From the NCBI GenBank assembly GCA_029777145.1, contig JAKOSS010000330.1:1-8988 (forward strand): a DNA stretch of 8,988 nucleotides. The letters are read 5' to 3'. This document shows positions 1 through 7,870 of the stretch, piece after piece. How positions within the stretch are numbered: position 1 is the first letter of the stretch; the number at the start of each line of letters is the position of its first letter. Under the pieces are notes generated by a model. The model was not told where the DNA came from, did no database searches, and saw nothing but the letters and a program-made list of their open reading frames with translations. Made by a program: the position numbers and the translations under genes. This DNA is from Acidobacteriota bacterium (GTDB taxonomy: Bacteria > Acidobacteriota > Blastocatellia > Pyrinomonadales > Pyrinomonadaceae).

Positions 1-33
1 AACGCCCGATAACAAAATCCCTAGATACTTCAT
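1..33 (-). CDS. Possible N-terminus of an off-window gene (partial)
   Basis: Reading leftward from an ATG at 33-31, eleven codons encode MKYLGILLSGV before the window ends. The stretch looks like the start of an export signal: one lysine followed by hydrophobic residues. It is preceded by AAGGA at 45-41, seven bases from the ATG, the best ribosome binding site in the window. The gene would lie 107 bases downstream of the stop of the large FG-GAP protein gene on the same strand, so the two could be cotranscribed. No strong terminator is visible between them. Only 33 bases are seen, so the product cannot be named and the call rests on the start signal alone. Confidence 0.35.
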   Translation of the reverse strand, partial: MKYLGILLSGV

Positions 34-40
34 CAAATGA

Positions 41-45
41 TCCTT
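41..45 (-). promoter_or_regulatory. Shine-Dalgarno site for the partial gene at the left edge
   Basis: The minus strand reads AAGGA, seven bases before the ATG at 33-31. None of the other start codons in this window has so clear a site. This is the main evidence that the edge ORF is translated. Confidence 0.4.
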
Positions 46-140
46 ACAGTCTTAATTCCGGCGGAGGGCAGTTCTAGCCGTAACGTAAAGTTTTAGCACA
101 AAAGCAATAAACGGAAAAACACAACGGGGCGAAAACACTG

Positions 141-3100
141 TTACGGCACGAATATGCCGGGAACGGCGACGTCACCCGGCTGACCGAATTGCTGAGCGCG
201 GAATCCGATCGCCGATCCGAGGTAGTACCAGACCGCCGTCGATGGCCGAAAGACCGCGATATCGCGTTTTCCATCGCCGTCAAAATCGGCGCCCAGCGGG
301 ATGTCGTCAGAAAGCCCGAACTGCGTCGCATAGAAGCCGGACGAACTTCGCTGCTGATACCAGATGCGGTCAGACGGCCGGAAAACGCAAAGGTCAGCCT
401 TCCCGTCGCCGTCAAAGTCGCCGGGATCCGGTCGGTCACCGGCGAGTCCGAATTTCTCGATCCGAACCGTTGCCGAAGCGCTGTTGGCGATGTACCAGTT
501 GCCTTCACCGGGTCGGAAGACGGCGAGGTCGGACTTCCCGTCACCGTCGAAATCGGCCGGTACCGGAAGATCACCGGACAATCCGAAGTGTTCGATGGTG
601 ACGTGCGAATCCGAACTGCGGATCGCGTACCAGTTTCCGTCCGAAGGCCGGAAGACGGCGATCTCAGCCTTCCCGTCGCCGTCGAAATCGGCCGGAACCG
701 CCCGATCGTCGGTCAATCCGAAGTTCACGGCGCGAACCAATCCGCTCCCGCTTTCGAGAACGAACCAAACGCGCGACGACGGCCTGAAAACCGCGAGATC
801 CGTCCGCCCGTCGCCGTCATAATCGGCGTTCACCGGAACATCGCCGACGCTTCCCCAAAAACCGTTGAAAGGCGCCGAGTCCGAACTCCGAAGAACGAAG
901 TAGTCAGGTTGATCCGGCGCATCGCTCGGACGGAATACGCTGAGATCGCTTTTCCCGTCGCCGTCGAAATCGAACGGAGCACGTCGCGCGGACGTCTCGC
1001 AATCGCAAACCGAACCGTCCGAGACGACCAGATCGTCAATGAACTGGCCGGTTCGGAATGTGCCGATGTCGGTACCGATCCGCCATCTCAGCCGGACGGA
1101 TTGGCTGGCCGCGGATGCCGGAAGTCGGACTTTCGAAGTGATGAACTCGGAAACGGCGTTGGGTCCGCTGCGGCCCGACCAACCGCGACGACCCGCGAGC
1201 GGATTCGAACAACAGGAGTCAATGACGCCGTCGTAACCACCCGAAAGGAAAACGCCGCCGGCAACCTCGATATCTGTCCAATCCGCGTCGCCGAGCTTAA
1301 TCTCGAGAACCGAGCCGTCGTAAAGCCGGTTACGGAGAAAGGTCGTTTCAAGCTCGTACCAATTGCGGAACTGAAGCGTCGCATTCGCTGTCGTCACCTG
1401 AAACGGCGGCGAAACGAGTTCGTTCAATCCGACCTGATTCGGATCCGGAGAGAACGCCGAGTTCGGAGCCGACTGGATCTGGGTTGTTGAAGTCGTCCAA
1501 TTCTGCTGTCCGCCAGTCGCCGATGTCGTCCAACCGGACGGCAGGTCGGGCGCGGTGACCGAATCAAAGTTCTCGGAGAACGCGATCCGCGCGCGGCCGG
1601 TCTTGATGACGATCGAAGCGTTCTCAAGCGGTTTGCCTGAATCGCTGAGTTGAAAAGTCAAAGTGATCTCGTCGCCGCAATTCAATTCGGGTGACGCCGT
1701 GAATGTGAACGGCCTTGAAACGCCCGGTCCGTTCGCCGGCATCGAACCGTAATTCTGCGCCGGGCCCGGATTCGTGACTCCGCCGGTCGGCAGCAGCGTG
1801 GCTGTCAGATCCGAAGCGTCCGCCGCCCCGGTATTTCTGAACGGAACGTCGATGGTGACCGTCTCGCCGGGCTCGATCGACTTGTCTGCGGCACAACTCT
1901 CGGCGACAAGATCCCAACCGTCGTTCTCGAGGATCGCAACCGGGACCAGCGCGAAATTTTCCGTCACCGAACCGGATCCTGGAATGGTGACATCGCGCGT
2001 TTCGGTACGATAGCCGTGCGCCGAAGCCGCGATCGACGCGGTTCCGCCCGACGGTACGAGAAGATTCGAGTAGTTTCCCGACTGATCGGTTTGTCTCAGG
2101 AAGACCGAATCGACCGCGACGGTCGCGCCGGCGATCGGCGTCGCGTTATTCGCGTCGGTTACCGTGCCGTTGAACGATACGCGTGCGGCATCATCACATT
2201 CGGCGAACCTGAACTTGCCGACCCGTGTGAGCCACCCGAAGTCGCTCGTATCCTGACTCTCGAGCGTGTAGTACTCGTTCGTCGCCCAGAAATCGCAGTC
2301 GTTGACAGGATCGACGGCGAGTCCGCTGTAATCTCCCCAACGAAAACCGAACGCTTTCTGGACGCCCGTGCCGACGATCAACTCGCTTTCCTGACGGAGC
2401 GTTCCGGGCGGATCGAACGGGGTCCGGCCGGTGTAGATTATCGAAGGCTGCTTTTTCTCATTGCTGGTGCTGTACGCGATCGCCAGATCACCGCGATGAT
2501 CGATCGCCGCCGCGCCCATGAATCTGGAAGTCTCGGCCGAACCGATCGTCACCGCTTCGTTGACGGCAAAAGCGGCCGTGATCGGAGTTCGGCGAAGTTC
2601 GTAAAGTCGGACGCCCGCCCGATATGTTTGGTCCGACGGGGTCACGCGAACCGTCTGATTGAATACGAGTGAATCAAACGCGCCGGAGTTTCGATACGCG
2701 ACGCGGTACATCAGCCGATCGCTCTGTGAGTCGAGCTTTTCACCCGGAGGCGGCTGCGCGATGTCGTCTCGTCCGGCGGGGCTCGTCGGATCGAACGAAG
2801 CGACGTTGATCGGACTCTCCGCTCTTTCCGAAAATGTGGAATTCTCGGGAGCGGCAAAGTCGGCATTCAATTCAAAAAGTCGGATTGAATCGTTCGCATC
2901 GCCGTATTCCGTCGCCGAGTATCCGACGAAGATCCCGGGAGCACCGTCCGGCGCCGGACGCAGACCGTCGATATCAGCCGGAAGCAGACCGCCGATCCGC
3001 AGCGTCGTCGGCGATGCAAGATCAAAGTAAACGTATCCCGCGCCCGGATCTCCGCTCAGAAGCTTCGTGCGATCGAACGCAAAGACGCCGCTTCCCGCGT

Positions 3101-3884
3101 AATCTCCGCCGAGAAATTCATCCGTCGACATCAGATACGAGTTGTTCCAGACACCGAGCTTGGCGTAGTCGTTCAGCTTCACGTTCGGCATCACGAACTC
3201 GTACAGAAAGTACTCGCCGGTCGGGTCCGACGTCTTTGAAACGGCGATCATCTGCCGGAACGGCGGTGCCTGTGTGCAGAACTGGCTGAGGATCCATCGA
3301 TCCGACAGGGGATCGAATAGGACGTTCGGATCGCCGTCGTTCCGGGTCGAACATGGTGTTCCGAGCGGCGCGAACAAAGTGCTCATCTTGAACGGCGGTG
3401 TCAACGCATTGCCGGATTTGTCGAAAACGCGGACCAGCAGATTCACAGCCTGGACATAATGTCCAAATCCAACGTCTCCAACGGTGTCGGGCGGCAACAC
3501 CCGGAATCCATATGCGGCGGCGTTGTCGTCCGAATTCAATCCCTCGAACGACAATGACGGGGTCGGCACCGGTACCCCGAGAAACGAACCGGGAACCGTC
3601 GGCGGGTCGGGAGCAAGACCTTCGATCTGCTTGCGAAACGGAATTCTGTTCGGTATTTCACGCGCCTTTTGATCGGCCGTTTTTTTTGAAGTGGATGTGC
3701 CGTCGGGGACCGCCGGGGCGAAGCTCGAAACAGGTCTCGATACCGCGAAGGAGGCCGGCCTGACAAATTGCGGCCGAAGCTCGCTGAAATGTTGTTGCTT
3801 GTGGCCCGTCGCCGTCTGCAGCGCGAAGCACAGCGAGACGATTGCTCCGAAGATCAGCAGAAAGGTAACGCGCGGCCAATTCAT
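141..3884 (-). CDS. Exported multidomain protein with C-terminal FG-GAP/VCBS repeats
   Basis: A 1247-residue protein, probably exported and extracellular; its substrate or partner is unknown. Residues 1-27 form a signal peptide or anchor (MNWPRVTFLLIFGAIVSLC, then FALQTATG). Residues about 28-112 are a Pro/Ser-rich linker. Residues about 113-560 are probably a beta-propeller-like region, with GDPNVLFDPLSDRWILSQF at 184-202. Residues 569-648 resemble a carboxypeptidase regulatory-like domain (FNGTVTDANN...PIAGATV). Residues 656-764 resemble a CARDB-type Ig-like domain. Residues 766-959 resemble a jelly-roll 'choice-of-anchor' domain (ENFDSVTAPDLPSGW, ending FIDDLVVSDG). Residues 972-1247 hold six FG-GAP-type repeats with DxDGDG calcium loops. 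The frame continues upstream to a GTG at 4001. I chose the ATG at 3884 because it puts the signal peptide at the N-terminus and a promoter candidate lies inside the longer version. No protease or glycosidase motif was recognised. The export and repeat calls are firm; the fold calls in the middle are inference. Confidence 0.9.
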   Translation of the reverse strand: MNWPRVTFLLIFGAIVSLCFALQTATGHKQQHFSELRPQFVRPASFAVSRPVSSFAPAVPDGTSTSKKTADQKAREIPNRIPFRKQIEGLAPDPPTVPGSFLGVPVPTPSLSFEGLNSDDNAAAYGFRVLPPDTVGDVGFGHYVQAVNLLVRVFDKSGNALTPPFKMSTLFAPLGTPCSTRNDGDPNVLFDPLSDRWILSQFCTQAPPFRQMIAVSKTSDPTGEYFLYEFVMPNVKLNDYAKLGVWNNSYLMSTDEFLGGDYAGSGVFAFDRTKLLSGDPGAGYVYFDLASPTTLRIGGLLPADIDGLRPAPDGAPGIFVGYSATEYGDANDSIRLFELNADFAAPENSTFSERAESPINVASFDPTSPAGRDDIAQPPPGEKLDSQSDRLMYRVAYRNSGAFDSLVFNQTVRVTPSDQTYRAGVRLYELRRTPITAAFAVNEAVTIGSAETSRFMGAAAIDHRGDLAIAYSTSNEKKQPSIIYTGRTPFDPPGTLRQESELIVGTGVQKAFGFRWGDYSGLAVDPVNDCDFWATNEYYTLESQDTSDFGWLTRVGKFRFAECDDAARVSFNGTVTDANNATPIAGATVAVDSVFLRQTDQSGNYSNLLVPSGGTASIAASAHGYRTETRDVTIPGSGSVTENFALVPVAILENDGWDLVAESCAADKSIEPGETVTIDVPFRNTGAADASDLTATLLPTGGVTNPGPAQNYGSMPANGPGVSRPFTFTASPELNCGDEITLTFQLSDSGKPLENASIVIKTGRARIAFSENFDSVTAPDLPSGWTTSATGGQQNWTTSTTQIQSAPNSAFSPDPNQVGLNELVSPPFQVTTANATLQFRNWYELETTFLRNRLYDGSVLEIKLGDADWTDIEVAGGVFLSGGYDGVIDSCCSNPLAGRRGWSGRSGPNAVSEFITSKVRLPASAASQSVRLRWRIGTDIGTFRTGQFIDDLVVSDGSVCDCETSARRAPFDFDGDGKSDLSVFRPSDAPDQPDYFVLRSSDSAPFNGFWGSVGDVPVNADYDGDGRTDLAVFRPSSRVWFVLESGSGLVRAVNFGLTDDRAVPADFDGDGKAEIAVFRPSDGNWYAIRSSDSHVTIEHFGLSGDLPVPADFDGDGKSDLAVFRPGEGNWYIANSASATVRIEKFGLAGDRPDPGDFDGDGKADLCVFRPSDRIWYQQRSSSGFYATQFGLSDDIPLGADFDGDGKRDIAVFRPSTAVWYYLGSAIGFRAQQFGQPGDVAVPGIFVP
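144..971 (-). repeat. Six tandem FG-GAP repeats of about 135 bp within the CDS
   Basis: Six in-frame units begin at minus-strand positions 971, 824, 689, 554, 419 and 287. Each starts with D-F/Y-DGDG, continues xx-D/E-xx-VFRP, then has an aromatic W-Y/F about 20 residues in and a FG/GD-x-P turn. The spacing is 49, 45, 45, 45 and 44 residues, and the last unit ends at the stop codon. The DxDGDG loop is the calcium site of FG-GAP/VCBS and integrin-alpha-like blades. Six repeats could close or nearly close a small propeller. The DNA of the loop (on the plus strand, CCGTCGCCGTCGAAATCGG and variants) is repeated as well, so the units probably arose by tandem duplication. Confidence 0.9.
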
Positions 3885-3900
3885 AAACGAAACTGTTCCA

Positions 3901-3928
3901 AGAATAGCATCGAACACGATTTCGGCAA
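3901..3928 (-). promoter_or_regulatory. Promoter candidate for the FG-GAP protein gene
   Basis: On the minus strand, TTGCCG (3928-3923) is followed after 16 bases by TATTCT (3906-3901). A TGC directly before the second hexamer makes an extended -10 element. Transcription would start near 3893-3895, leaving a leader of only about 10 bases before the ATG at 3884. That fits the absence of a Shine-Dalgarno site. A second minus-strand candidate lies further upstream, GTGACA (4001-3996) and TATAAC (3980-3975), but its spacer is only 15 bases. The assignment is by motif only. Confidence 0.4.
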
Positions 3929-3954
3929 CAGAAGTCGATTCGTTAAAAAATCTC

Positions 3955-3982
3955 TTGATTTGTACAACAATGTTGTTATATC
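3955..3982 (+). promoter_or_regulatory. Promoter candidate for the SdrD B-like gene with a palindrome in the spacer
   Basis: TTGATT (3955-3960) and TATATC (3977-3982) are separated by 16 bases. The spacer contains the exact 13-bp palindrome ACAACAATGTTGT (3964-3976), so a dimeric regulator bound there would sit between the two hexamers. The -10 hexamer overlaps the upstream minus-strand candidate TATAAC (3980-3975), so one protein could affect both divergent genes. A start near 3989 would give a leader of about 135 bases before the ATG at 4124. The palindrome is a direct observation; its use as an operator is inference. Confidence 0.4.
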
Positions 3983-3992
3983 CTTTCAAAGT

Positions 3993-4042
3993 GTTTGTCA
4001 CCCGACAAACGCAGTCCTACCTAGAGTTTGCCACCCGCAGTC
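3993..4042 (+). repeat. Inverted and direct repeat cluster in the divergent intergenic region
   Basis: GTTTGTC (3993-3999) and GACAAAC (4004-4010) are exact reverse complements separated by ACCC, giving a 7-bp stem with a 4-base loop. The first arm extends to GTTTGTCACCCG (3993-4004), which recurs as GTTTGCCACCCG (4026-4037). GCAGTC or CAGTC follows both copies (4011-4016 and 4038-4042). The cluster falls at the predicted 5' end of the SdrD B-like transcript. It could be a hairpin leader or a tandem protein-binding site. It has no T-tract, so it is not an obvious terminator. Confidence 0.45.
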
Positions 4043-4123
4043 CGGCTTCTCCAGCAAAATCCAATCTACTCGAGTTTCTGTGCCATATCTGTTGTTGGTG
4101 CCCCTTGAGTCCCCGTCTCTATT

Positions 4124-7100
4124 ATGTTCAACACGCGAATCGTCAGACTTCTCTTCGTCATTCTTGGTGCGTTCACGCTTTTTGCGATCGCATTCGTCAA
4201 TTCAACCCAACCGATCAACGCTGCCGGCGTTATTTCAGGAACTGTTTATGTTGACTACAACATGAACGGAGCCCGCGACACCGGCGGTACGCAGCCGAAC
4301 TACGCGGTCGATTCCGGCGTTTCCGGCGTCACCGTCACGGTGATCGCGGCAAACGGTGCGACGAAGTCCGCGATCACGGCGGCGAACGGCTCGTACAGCA
4401 TCGACACTTCCGCCGCTCCCGCACTTCCGTCCGGACCATACCGCGTCGAATTCACGAATTTTCCGGCCGGTTATTATCCGAGCGCCGTCGGGACCAACAA
4501 CTCGACGACCGTTCGATTCACCGACGGTCCGGCCAGCGGCGTTGATCTGGGAATCCTCAAACCGCGTGACTACAGCCAGAATATTCCGTTTCTGATGACT
4601 CAGGTTTACAACGTCGGTCCGGGCGGAGCGGTCGATACCATTGTCCGCTTCCCGTACAACTACTCGGACGAACTCGACGGACGACTGAACAGCGTTGACG
4701 CCACAAACTGGACCACGGCACCGTCGCGGACATCGTCGTTGGCGCCGACAGGATTGGCATACGTCGACGATGTCGGCTCAACCTTCGGCCTGACCTGGAA
4801 CAATCGCACGAACAATGCGTATGCCTCTGCATATCTCAAGCGCGGCGCCCGATTCGGCGACCTTGGCAGCGAGAGCACAGGCGCGATCTACGTTATCTCG
4901 AACGCGACCGGCGCGACCCCGGCTCCCAGCCTTTACGTTGATCTGAACGCCGTTTTCGGTGCCGGAACCGCGGGAGCGAACACACATCCGGTGGCATCGA
5001 CGGCCGACTGGACGGCTGACAACGCGACGATCGCGCAGGTCGGAAAACGATCCCTCGGCGGTTTGAAGCTTTCAGCTGACGGATCCTATCTGTTTACCGT
5101 CAATCTCGCGGACAAGCGGCTTTACCGGATTCCGACGAGCGGTCCTCTCAATTCGACGACGATCACGCGTTACGACATCCCGACCAGCGGACTCACGACC
5201 GGCGGCGGTACCTGCGCCGCGGCAGACGTCCGACCGTTCGGACTCGGCCGCGATTCATCCGGCCAGATCTATGTCGGCGGCGTTTGTTCGGCAGAATCCG
5301 AAGCCGCGGATACGAAGGTCCACGCATTCGTGTGGCAATTCGACGGTTCGGGATTCACGCTCGTCGCCAACCGCAGTCTGACATTCACTCGTTATGCCGC
5401 CGCCGCCGAGGATCGCACCTGGCAGCGCTGGCAGAGCACGACCGGCTCGATCGCACAGCCGGAACCGATGCTGACGGACATCGAATTCAACGGCAGCGAC
5501 ATGGTTCTCGGATTCCGCGACCGTTACGGCGATCAGGTTGTTCTTCCGGATTACACGCGCGGCTACGGCGATATCATGCGGGCCTGCTACAACGGCAGCA
5601 CGTGGGACTTCGAAAACAACGGCAGCTGCGGCGGCGTTACCGCCGGCGGACCCGGAACGAACGAAGGCCCGGGCGGCGGCGAGTATTACGCCGATCTTAA
5701 TGGTGACAACCGCGAAGAAGGCGCTTGGGGCGGATTGGTTCAGGTTCCCGGCTTCAATCACGTGGTAAGCACATTCTACGATCCGGTCACTTACAATTCG
5801 GCCGGAACCCGCGTCAACAACTACTACACCGGCGGCGTTCAGCGCTACAGCAATTCGACCGGCCTGATGCTCGGCGCGTACGACGTTTATCTCGACGCCG
5901 ATCTCGGAAACTTCGGCAAAGCCAACGGAGGCGGTGATGTTGAGGTCCTGAACGACGAAGCACCGGTCCAGATCGGAAACCGGGTTTGGAACGATGCCGA
6001 CTTCGACGGTATCCAGGACGGAAACGAGCCCGGGATACAGAACGTCACCGTTCAGCTTTGGGAAGACACGGACAATGACAATTCAGCCGACACGCTCGTC
6101 GGAACCGCGACGACCGACGCCAACGGAAACTACATCTTCGGCGGTCCGTCAAACTCCAATCTGAGCCTGCCGTGCGGCGGTCCGGTCGATGTTCGCGTGG
6201 CGGCTTCTGCCGACGATGCCGAAGAGAACATGAGCAACAATACGGTAACGACGAACAACAACGATCTCGAACTCTCGGCCGACGGCGCGACGATACAGCA
6301 GGTCGGAATGCGTTGGAACTCGATCGCGATCCCGCAGGGAGCGACGATCACCAGTGCGTACATCGAATTCGACCCACGCTCGCAGGGCGGTGTGACAGGC
6401 GCCGGAACGCCGACGATCACCTTCAAAGGACAGGCCTCTGACAACGCCCCAACGTTTACGACTGGCGCTTCAAACGTCAGCAGCCGCGCCAAGACGTCCG
6501 CGTCCGCCAGTTGGTCACCGGGCGCCTGGACCGCCGGCACGCTGTATCAGACGAGCGACATTTCGGCCGTCATTCAGGAGATCGTCAATCGTCCCGGTTG
6601 GACGAGCGGAAACTCGCTCGCCATCATCACGGACAGCGGTGTCGCCAACAACTACCGCCGCGCTTTCTCGTGGGACGGCAGTTCGACGACCGCACCGAGG
6701 CTCGTGGTCAACTATTCGTGCGGAGCTCCGCTCAAAAAGAACCGGCGCTACGAAGTGAGAATTCCCTCGTCGAACTTCGTTTCGGGCGCCGCGCTCGAAA
6801 GCCGCAGCCTTTCGCCGGCGAACAACGACGGATCGGCGAACGGCGACTCGCGCGATTCGGACGGCACGCCGTATCTTGGCGGCGCGTACGTCTCGTTGCT
6901 GACCGGTTCGGCCGGACAGAATGATCACACGTACGACTTCGGATTCTATCTGACACCGACCGCGGCGAACGTTTCCCTCGGCGGTCAGATCCTGACCAAG
7001 GACGGAAACGGGATCAGAAACGTCGTCGTGACGCTGACCGAAGCCAACGGATCGTCCCGTTCAGTGACGACCGGTTCCTTCGGAAGATACTTTTTCAACG

Positions 7101-7228
7101 ACATTCAGGTCGGCCAGCCGGTTGTCGTCAGCGTTTCGGCAAAACGCTTTGTTTTCAAACCTGACACGCGAGTGATCAATCTTGAGGACAATGCGGTTGG
7201 AATCGACTTTTACGGAAGTTCTCGTTAA
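4124..7228 (+). CDS. Exported SdrD B-like multidomain surface protein
   Basis: A 1034-residue protein. Residues 1-34 are a signal peptide ([20 protein letters not shown], with probable cleavage after PINA at 33). Residues 35-145 are a first SdrD B-like domain ([19 protein letters not shown]). Residues about 150-610 are probably a beta-propeller-like region with [18 protein letters not shown] (313-330), a pattern common between SdrD B modules. Residues 614-680 begin a second SdrD B-like domain ([20 protein letters not shown], an acidic calcium-type loop). Residues 681-871 are an inserted beta-sandwich. Residues 872-942 resume the SdrD B-like domain ([10 protein letters not shown]...[10 protein letters not shown]...HTYDFGF). 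Residues 947-1034 are a carboxypeptidase-regulatory-like domain. These modules usually act as stalks or adhesive parts of surface proteins; no ligand can be named. There is no LPXTG motif or hydrophobic tail. The ATG at 4124 is the only start that puts the signal peptide first; no Shine-Dalgarno site is visible. It is divergent from the FG-GAP gene, which has a similar mosaic design. Confidence 0.9.
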   Translation: MFNTRIVRLLFVILGAFTLFAIAFVNSTQPINAAGVISGTVYVDYNMNGARDTGGTQPNYAVDSGVSGVTVTVIAANGATKSAITAANGSYSIDTSAAPALPSGPYRVEFTNFPAGYYPSAVGTNNSTTVRFTDGPASGVDLGILKPRDYSQNIPFLMTQVYNVGPGGAVDTIVRFPYNYSDELDGRLNSVDATNWTTAPSRTSSLAPTGLAYVDDVGSTFGLTWNNRTNNAYASAYLKRGARFGDLGSESTGAIYVISNATGATPAPSLYVDLNAVFGAGTAGANTHPVASTADWTADNATIAQVGKRSLGGLKLSADGSYLFTVNLADKRLYRIPTSGPLNSTTITRYDIPTSGLTTGGGTCAAADVRPFGLGRDSSGQIYVGGVCSAESEAADTKVHAFVWQFDGSGFTLVANRSLTFTRYAAAAEDRTWQRWQSTTGSIAQPEPMLTDIEFNGSDMVLGFRDRYGDQVVLPDYTRGYGDIMRACYNGSTWDFENNGSCGGVTAGGPGTNEGPGGGEYYADLNGDNREEGAWGGLVQVPGFNHVVSTFYDPVTYNSAGTRVNNYYTGGVQRYSNSTGLMLGAYDVYLDADLGNFGKANGGGDVEVLNDEAPVQIGNRVWNDADFDGIQDGNEPGIQNVTVQLWEDTDNDNSADTLVGTATTDANGNYIFGGPSNSNLSLPCGGPVDVRVAASADDAEENMSNNTVTTNNNDLELSADGATIQQVGMRWNSIAIPQGATITSAYIEFDPRSQGGVTGAGTPTITFKGQASDNAPTFTTGASNVSSRAKTSASASWSPGAWTAGTLYQTSDISAVIQEIVNRPGWTSGNSLAIITDSGVANNYRRAFSWDGSSTTAPRLVVNYSCGAPLKKNRRYEVRIPSSNFVSGAALESRSLSPANNDGSANGDSRDSDGTPYLGGAYVSLLTGSAGQNDHTYDFGFYLTPTAANVSLGGQILTKDGNGIRNVVVTLTEANGSSRSVTTGSFGRYFFNDIQVGQPVVVSVSAKRFVFKPDTRVINLEDNAVGIDFYGSSR
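6164..6736 (+). other. Inserted DNRLRE-like beta-sandwich domain inside an SdrD B-like module
   Basis: Residues 681-871 of the SdrD B-like protein. The pattern is [14 protein letters not shown], then [67 protein letters not shown] and APRLVVNY. It matches a repeated secreted-protein domain that I recognise as DNRLRE-like or carbohydrate-binding-like. Before it the SdrD B strand reads GNYIFGG; after it the same module resumes with RRYEVRIP. Cysteines at 684 and 866 bracket the domain and could form a disulphide at its base. The order of the segments is visible; the family name is from memory. Confidence 0.6.
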
Positions 7229-7251
7229 CTGTCGAACTTAACCTTGAATGG

Positions 7252-7286
7252 AAGACGGTCGTTTTTTTGACGACCGTTTTCTTTTT
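7252..7286 (+). terminator. Intrinsic terminator after the SdrD B-like gene
   Basis: ACGGTCGT (7255-7262) pairs perfectly with ACGACCGT (7270-7277) around a 7-base loop. Two A-T pairs and one G-T pair extend the stem outward to 7252 and 7280. A T-rich tract (TTTTCTTTTT) follows. It begins 24 bases after the stop codon at 7226-7228. An in-frame upstream ATG for mntP at 7248 lies at the edge of this hairpin, which argues against that longer start. Confidence 0.85.
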
Positions 7287-7299
7287 GCGACCGATCGCT

Positions 7300-7308
7300 T
7301 GCTATCAT
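7300..7308 (+). promoter_or_regulatory. Extended -10 promoter candidate for mntP
   Basis: TGC-TATCAT fits the TGn extended -10 pattern, with five of six bases matching TATAAT. No good -35 hexamer lies at the right distance. The upstream sequence is the terminator T-tract. Transcription would begin about 7314-7316, touching the ATG at 7317, so the mRNA would be leaderless or nearly so. Confidence 0.4.
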
Positions 7309-7316
7309 CAACAGCG

Positions 7317-7868
7317 ATGTATTTGGAATTGGCGATATTCACGGTCGTGCTCAGCATCGACTCTTTCACGGCGGCGCTTGCGCTCGGTTTTCGGCATTTC
7401 AGCGCCCGGCGGGCGTTCGTTTTTGCGCTGAGTTCCGGAGTTTCCGAAGGCGCCGCAACGGCGATCGGTTTCGGACTCGGTTCCCTGGCGCAGAAGCTGA
7501 TCGCGGACTACGACCATTGGGTCGCGTTCGGTCTGCTGACGGCAGTCGGACTCCACATGTGTTACGCGGCCGTGACCGACCGGCACTCGTCGGACGAGGA
7601 TTCCGAGGAGCCGAAGACGCATGGCCTGCTCAAGATCATCTTCGTATCGGCCGTGACAAGCATTGACGCGCTCGGTGTCGGTGTTTCTCTCGGACTCGTC
7701 GACAAGCCGATCGTGTTCTACTCGCTGCTTATCGGCGCGGGCGCGTTCGCGGCAACATATCTCGGGTTGTTCCTGGCAAAGAAGATCTCGGGAACATTCA
7801 GCGGAAAGATCGAGTTCGCGGGCGGGGTGGTTTTGATCCTGCTGGGGATCAAGATGCTCTCGATATGA
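7317..7868 (+). CDS. mntP: Manganese efflux pump MntP
   Basis: A 183-residue inner-membrane protein of the MntP (former DUF204) family, which exports Mn(II) to prevent manganese poisoning. E. coli MntP is about 188 residues. Six membrane helices can be placed at about 4-24, 36-57, 66-88, 104-124, 131-152 and 163-181. The two family signatures are present: SIDSF with Asp15 in helix 1 and SIDALGVG with Asp117 in helix 4. Glu44 in helix 2 (SGVSEG) matches the family's third acidic site. The central loop is acidic and charged (SSDEDSEEPK, 91-100), as usual. The frame is open back to an ATG at 7248, but that would place a terminator stem in the coding region and add 23 non-family residues, so 7317 is chosen. 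No yybP-ykoY manganese riboswitch fits in the 30 bases between terminator and start. Flanking hairpins suggest a single-gene transcript. Confidence 0.95.
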   Translation: MYLELAIFTVVLSIDSFTAALALGFRHFSARRAFVFALSSGVSEGAATAIGFGLGSLAQKLIADYDHWVAFGLLTAVGLHMCYAAVTDRHSSDEDSEEPKTHGLLKIIFVSAVTSIDALGVGVSLGLVDKPIVFYSLLIGAGAFAATYLGLFLAKKISGTFSGKIEFAGGVVLILLGIKMLSI

Positions 7869-7870
7869 GA

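Noticed and set aside
77..147. Inverted repeat GCCGTAAC (77-84) and GTTACGGC (140-147) around the end of the FG-GAP gene as a terminator
   Set aside because: The arms are 55 bases apart, one arm contains the stop codon, and no T-tract follows. It is probably chance or at most a weak 3' structure.
189..1490. 433-codon open frame on the plus strand opposite the FG-GAP gene
   Set aside because: Its translation is a shadow of the opposite repeats (recurring FPVAVEIG-like stretches), with high Arg content and no recognisable domain. The minus-strand frame has a signal peptide and clear domains.
3885..4001. Longer GTG start at 4001 for the FG-GAP protein
   Set aside because: It adds 39 residues before an otherwise N-terminal signal peptide and covers promoter-like elements and the palindrome at 3964-3976.
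6130..6928. Long antisense frames opposite the SdrD B-like gene (6130-6540 and 6515-6928)
   Set aside because: They are Arg/Ala-rich translations with no domains, start signals or terminators, as expected from the codon bias of the plus-strand gene.
7248..7316. Upstream ATG at 7248 for mntP
   Set aside because: The added residues are encoded by the terminator hairpin and its T-tract and do not resemble the MntP family.
7287..7318. Alternative hairpins GCGA/TCGC (7287-7298) and ATCGCT/AGCGAT (7294-7318) near the mntP start, as a switch
   Set aside because: The stems are short and the likely transcription start is downstream of most of this sequence, so the RNA would not contain both arms.
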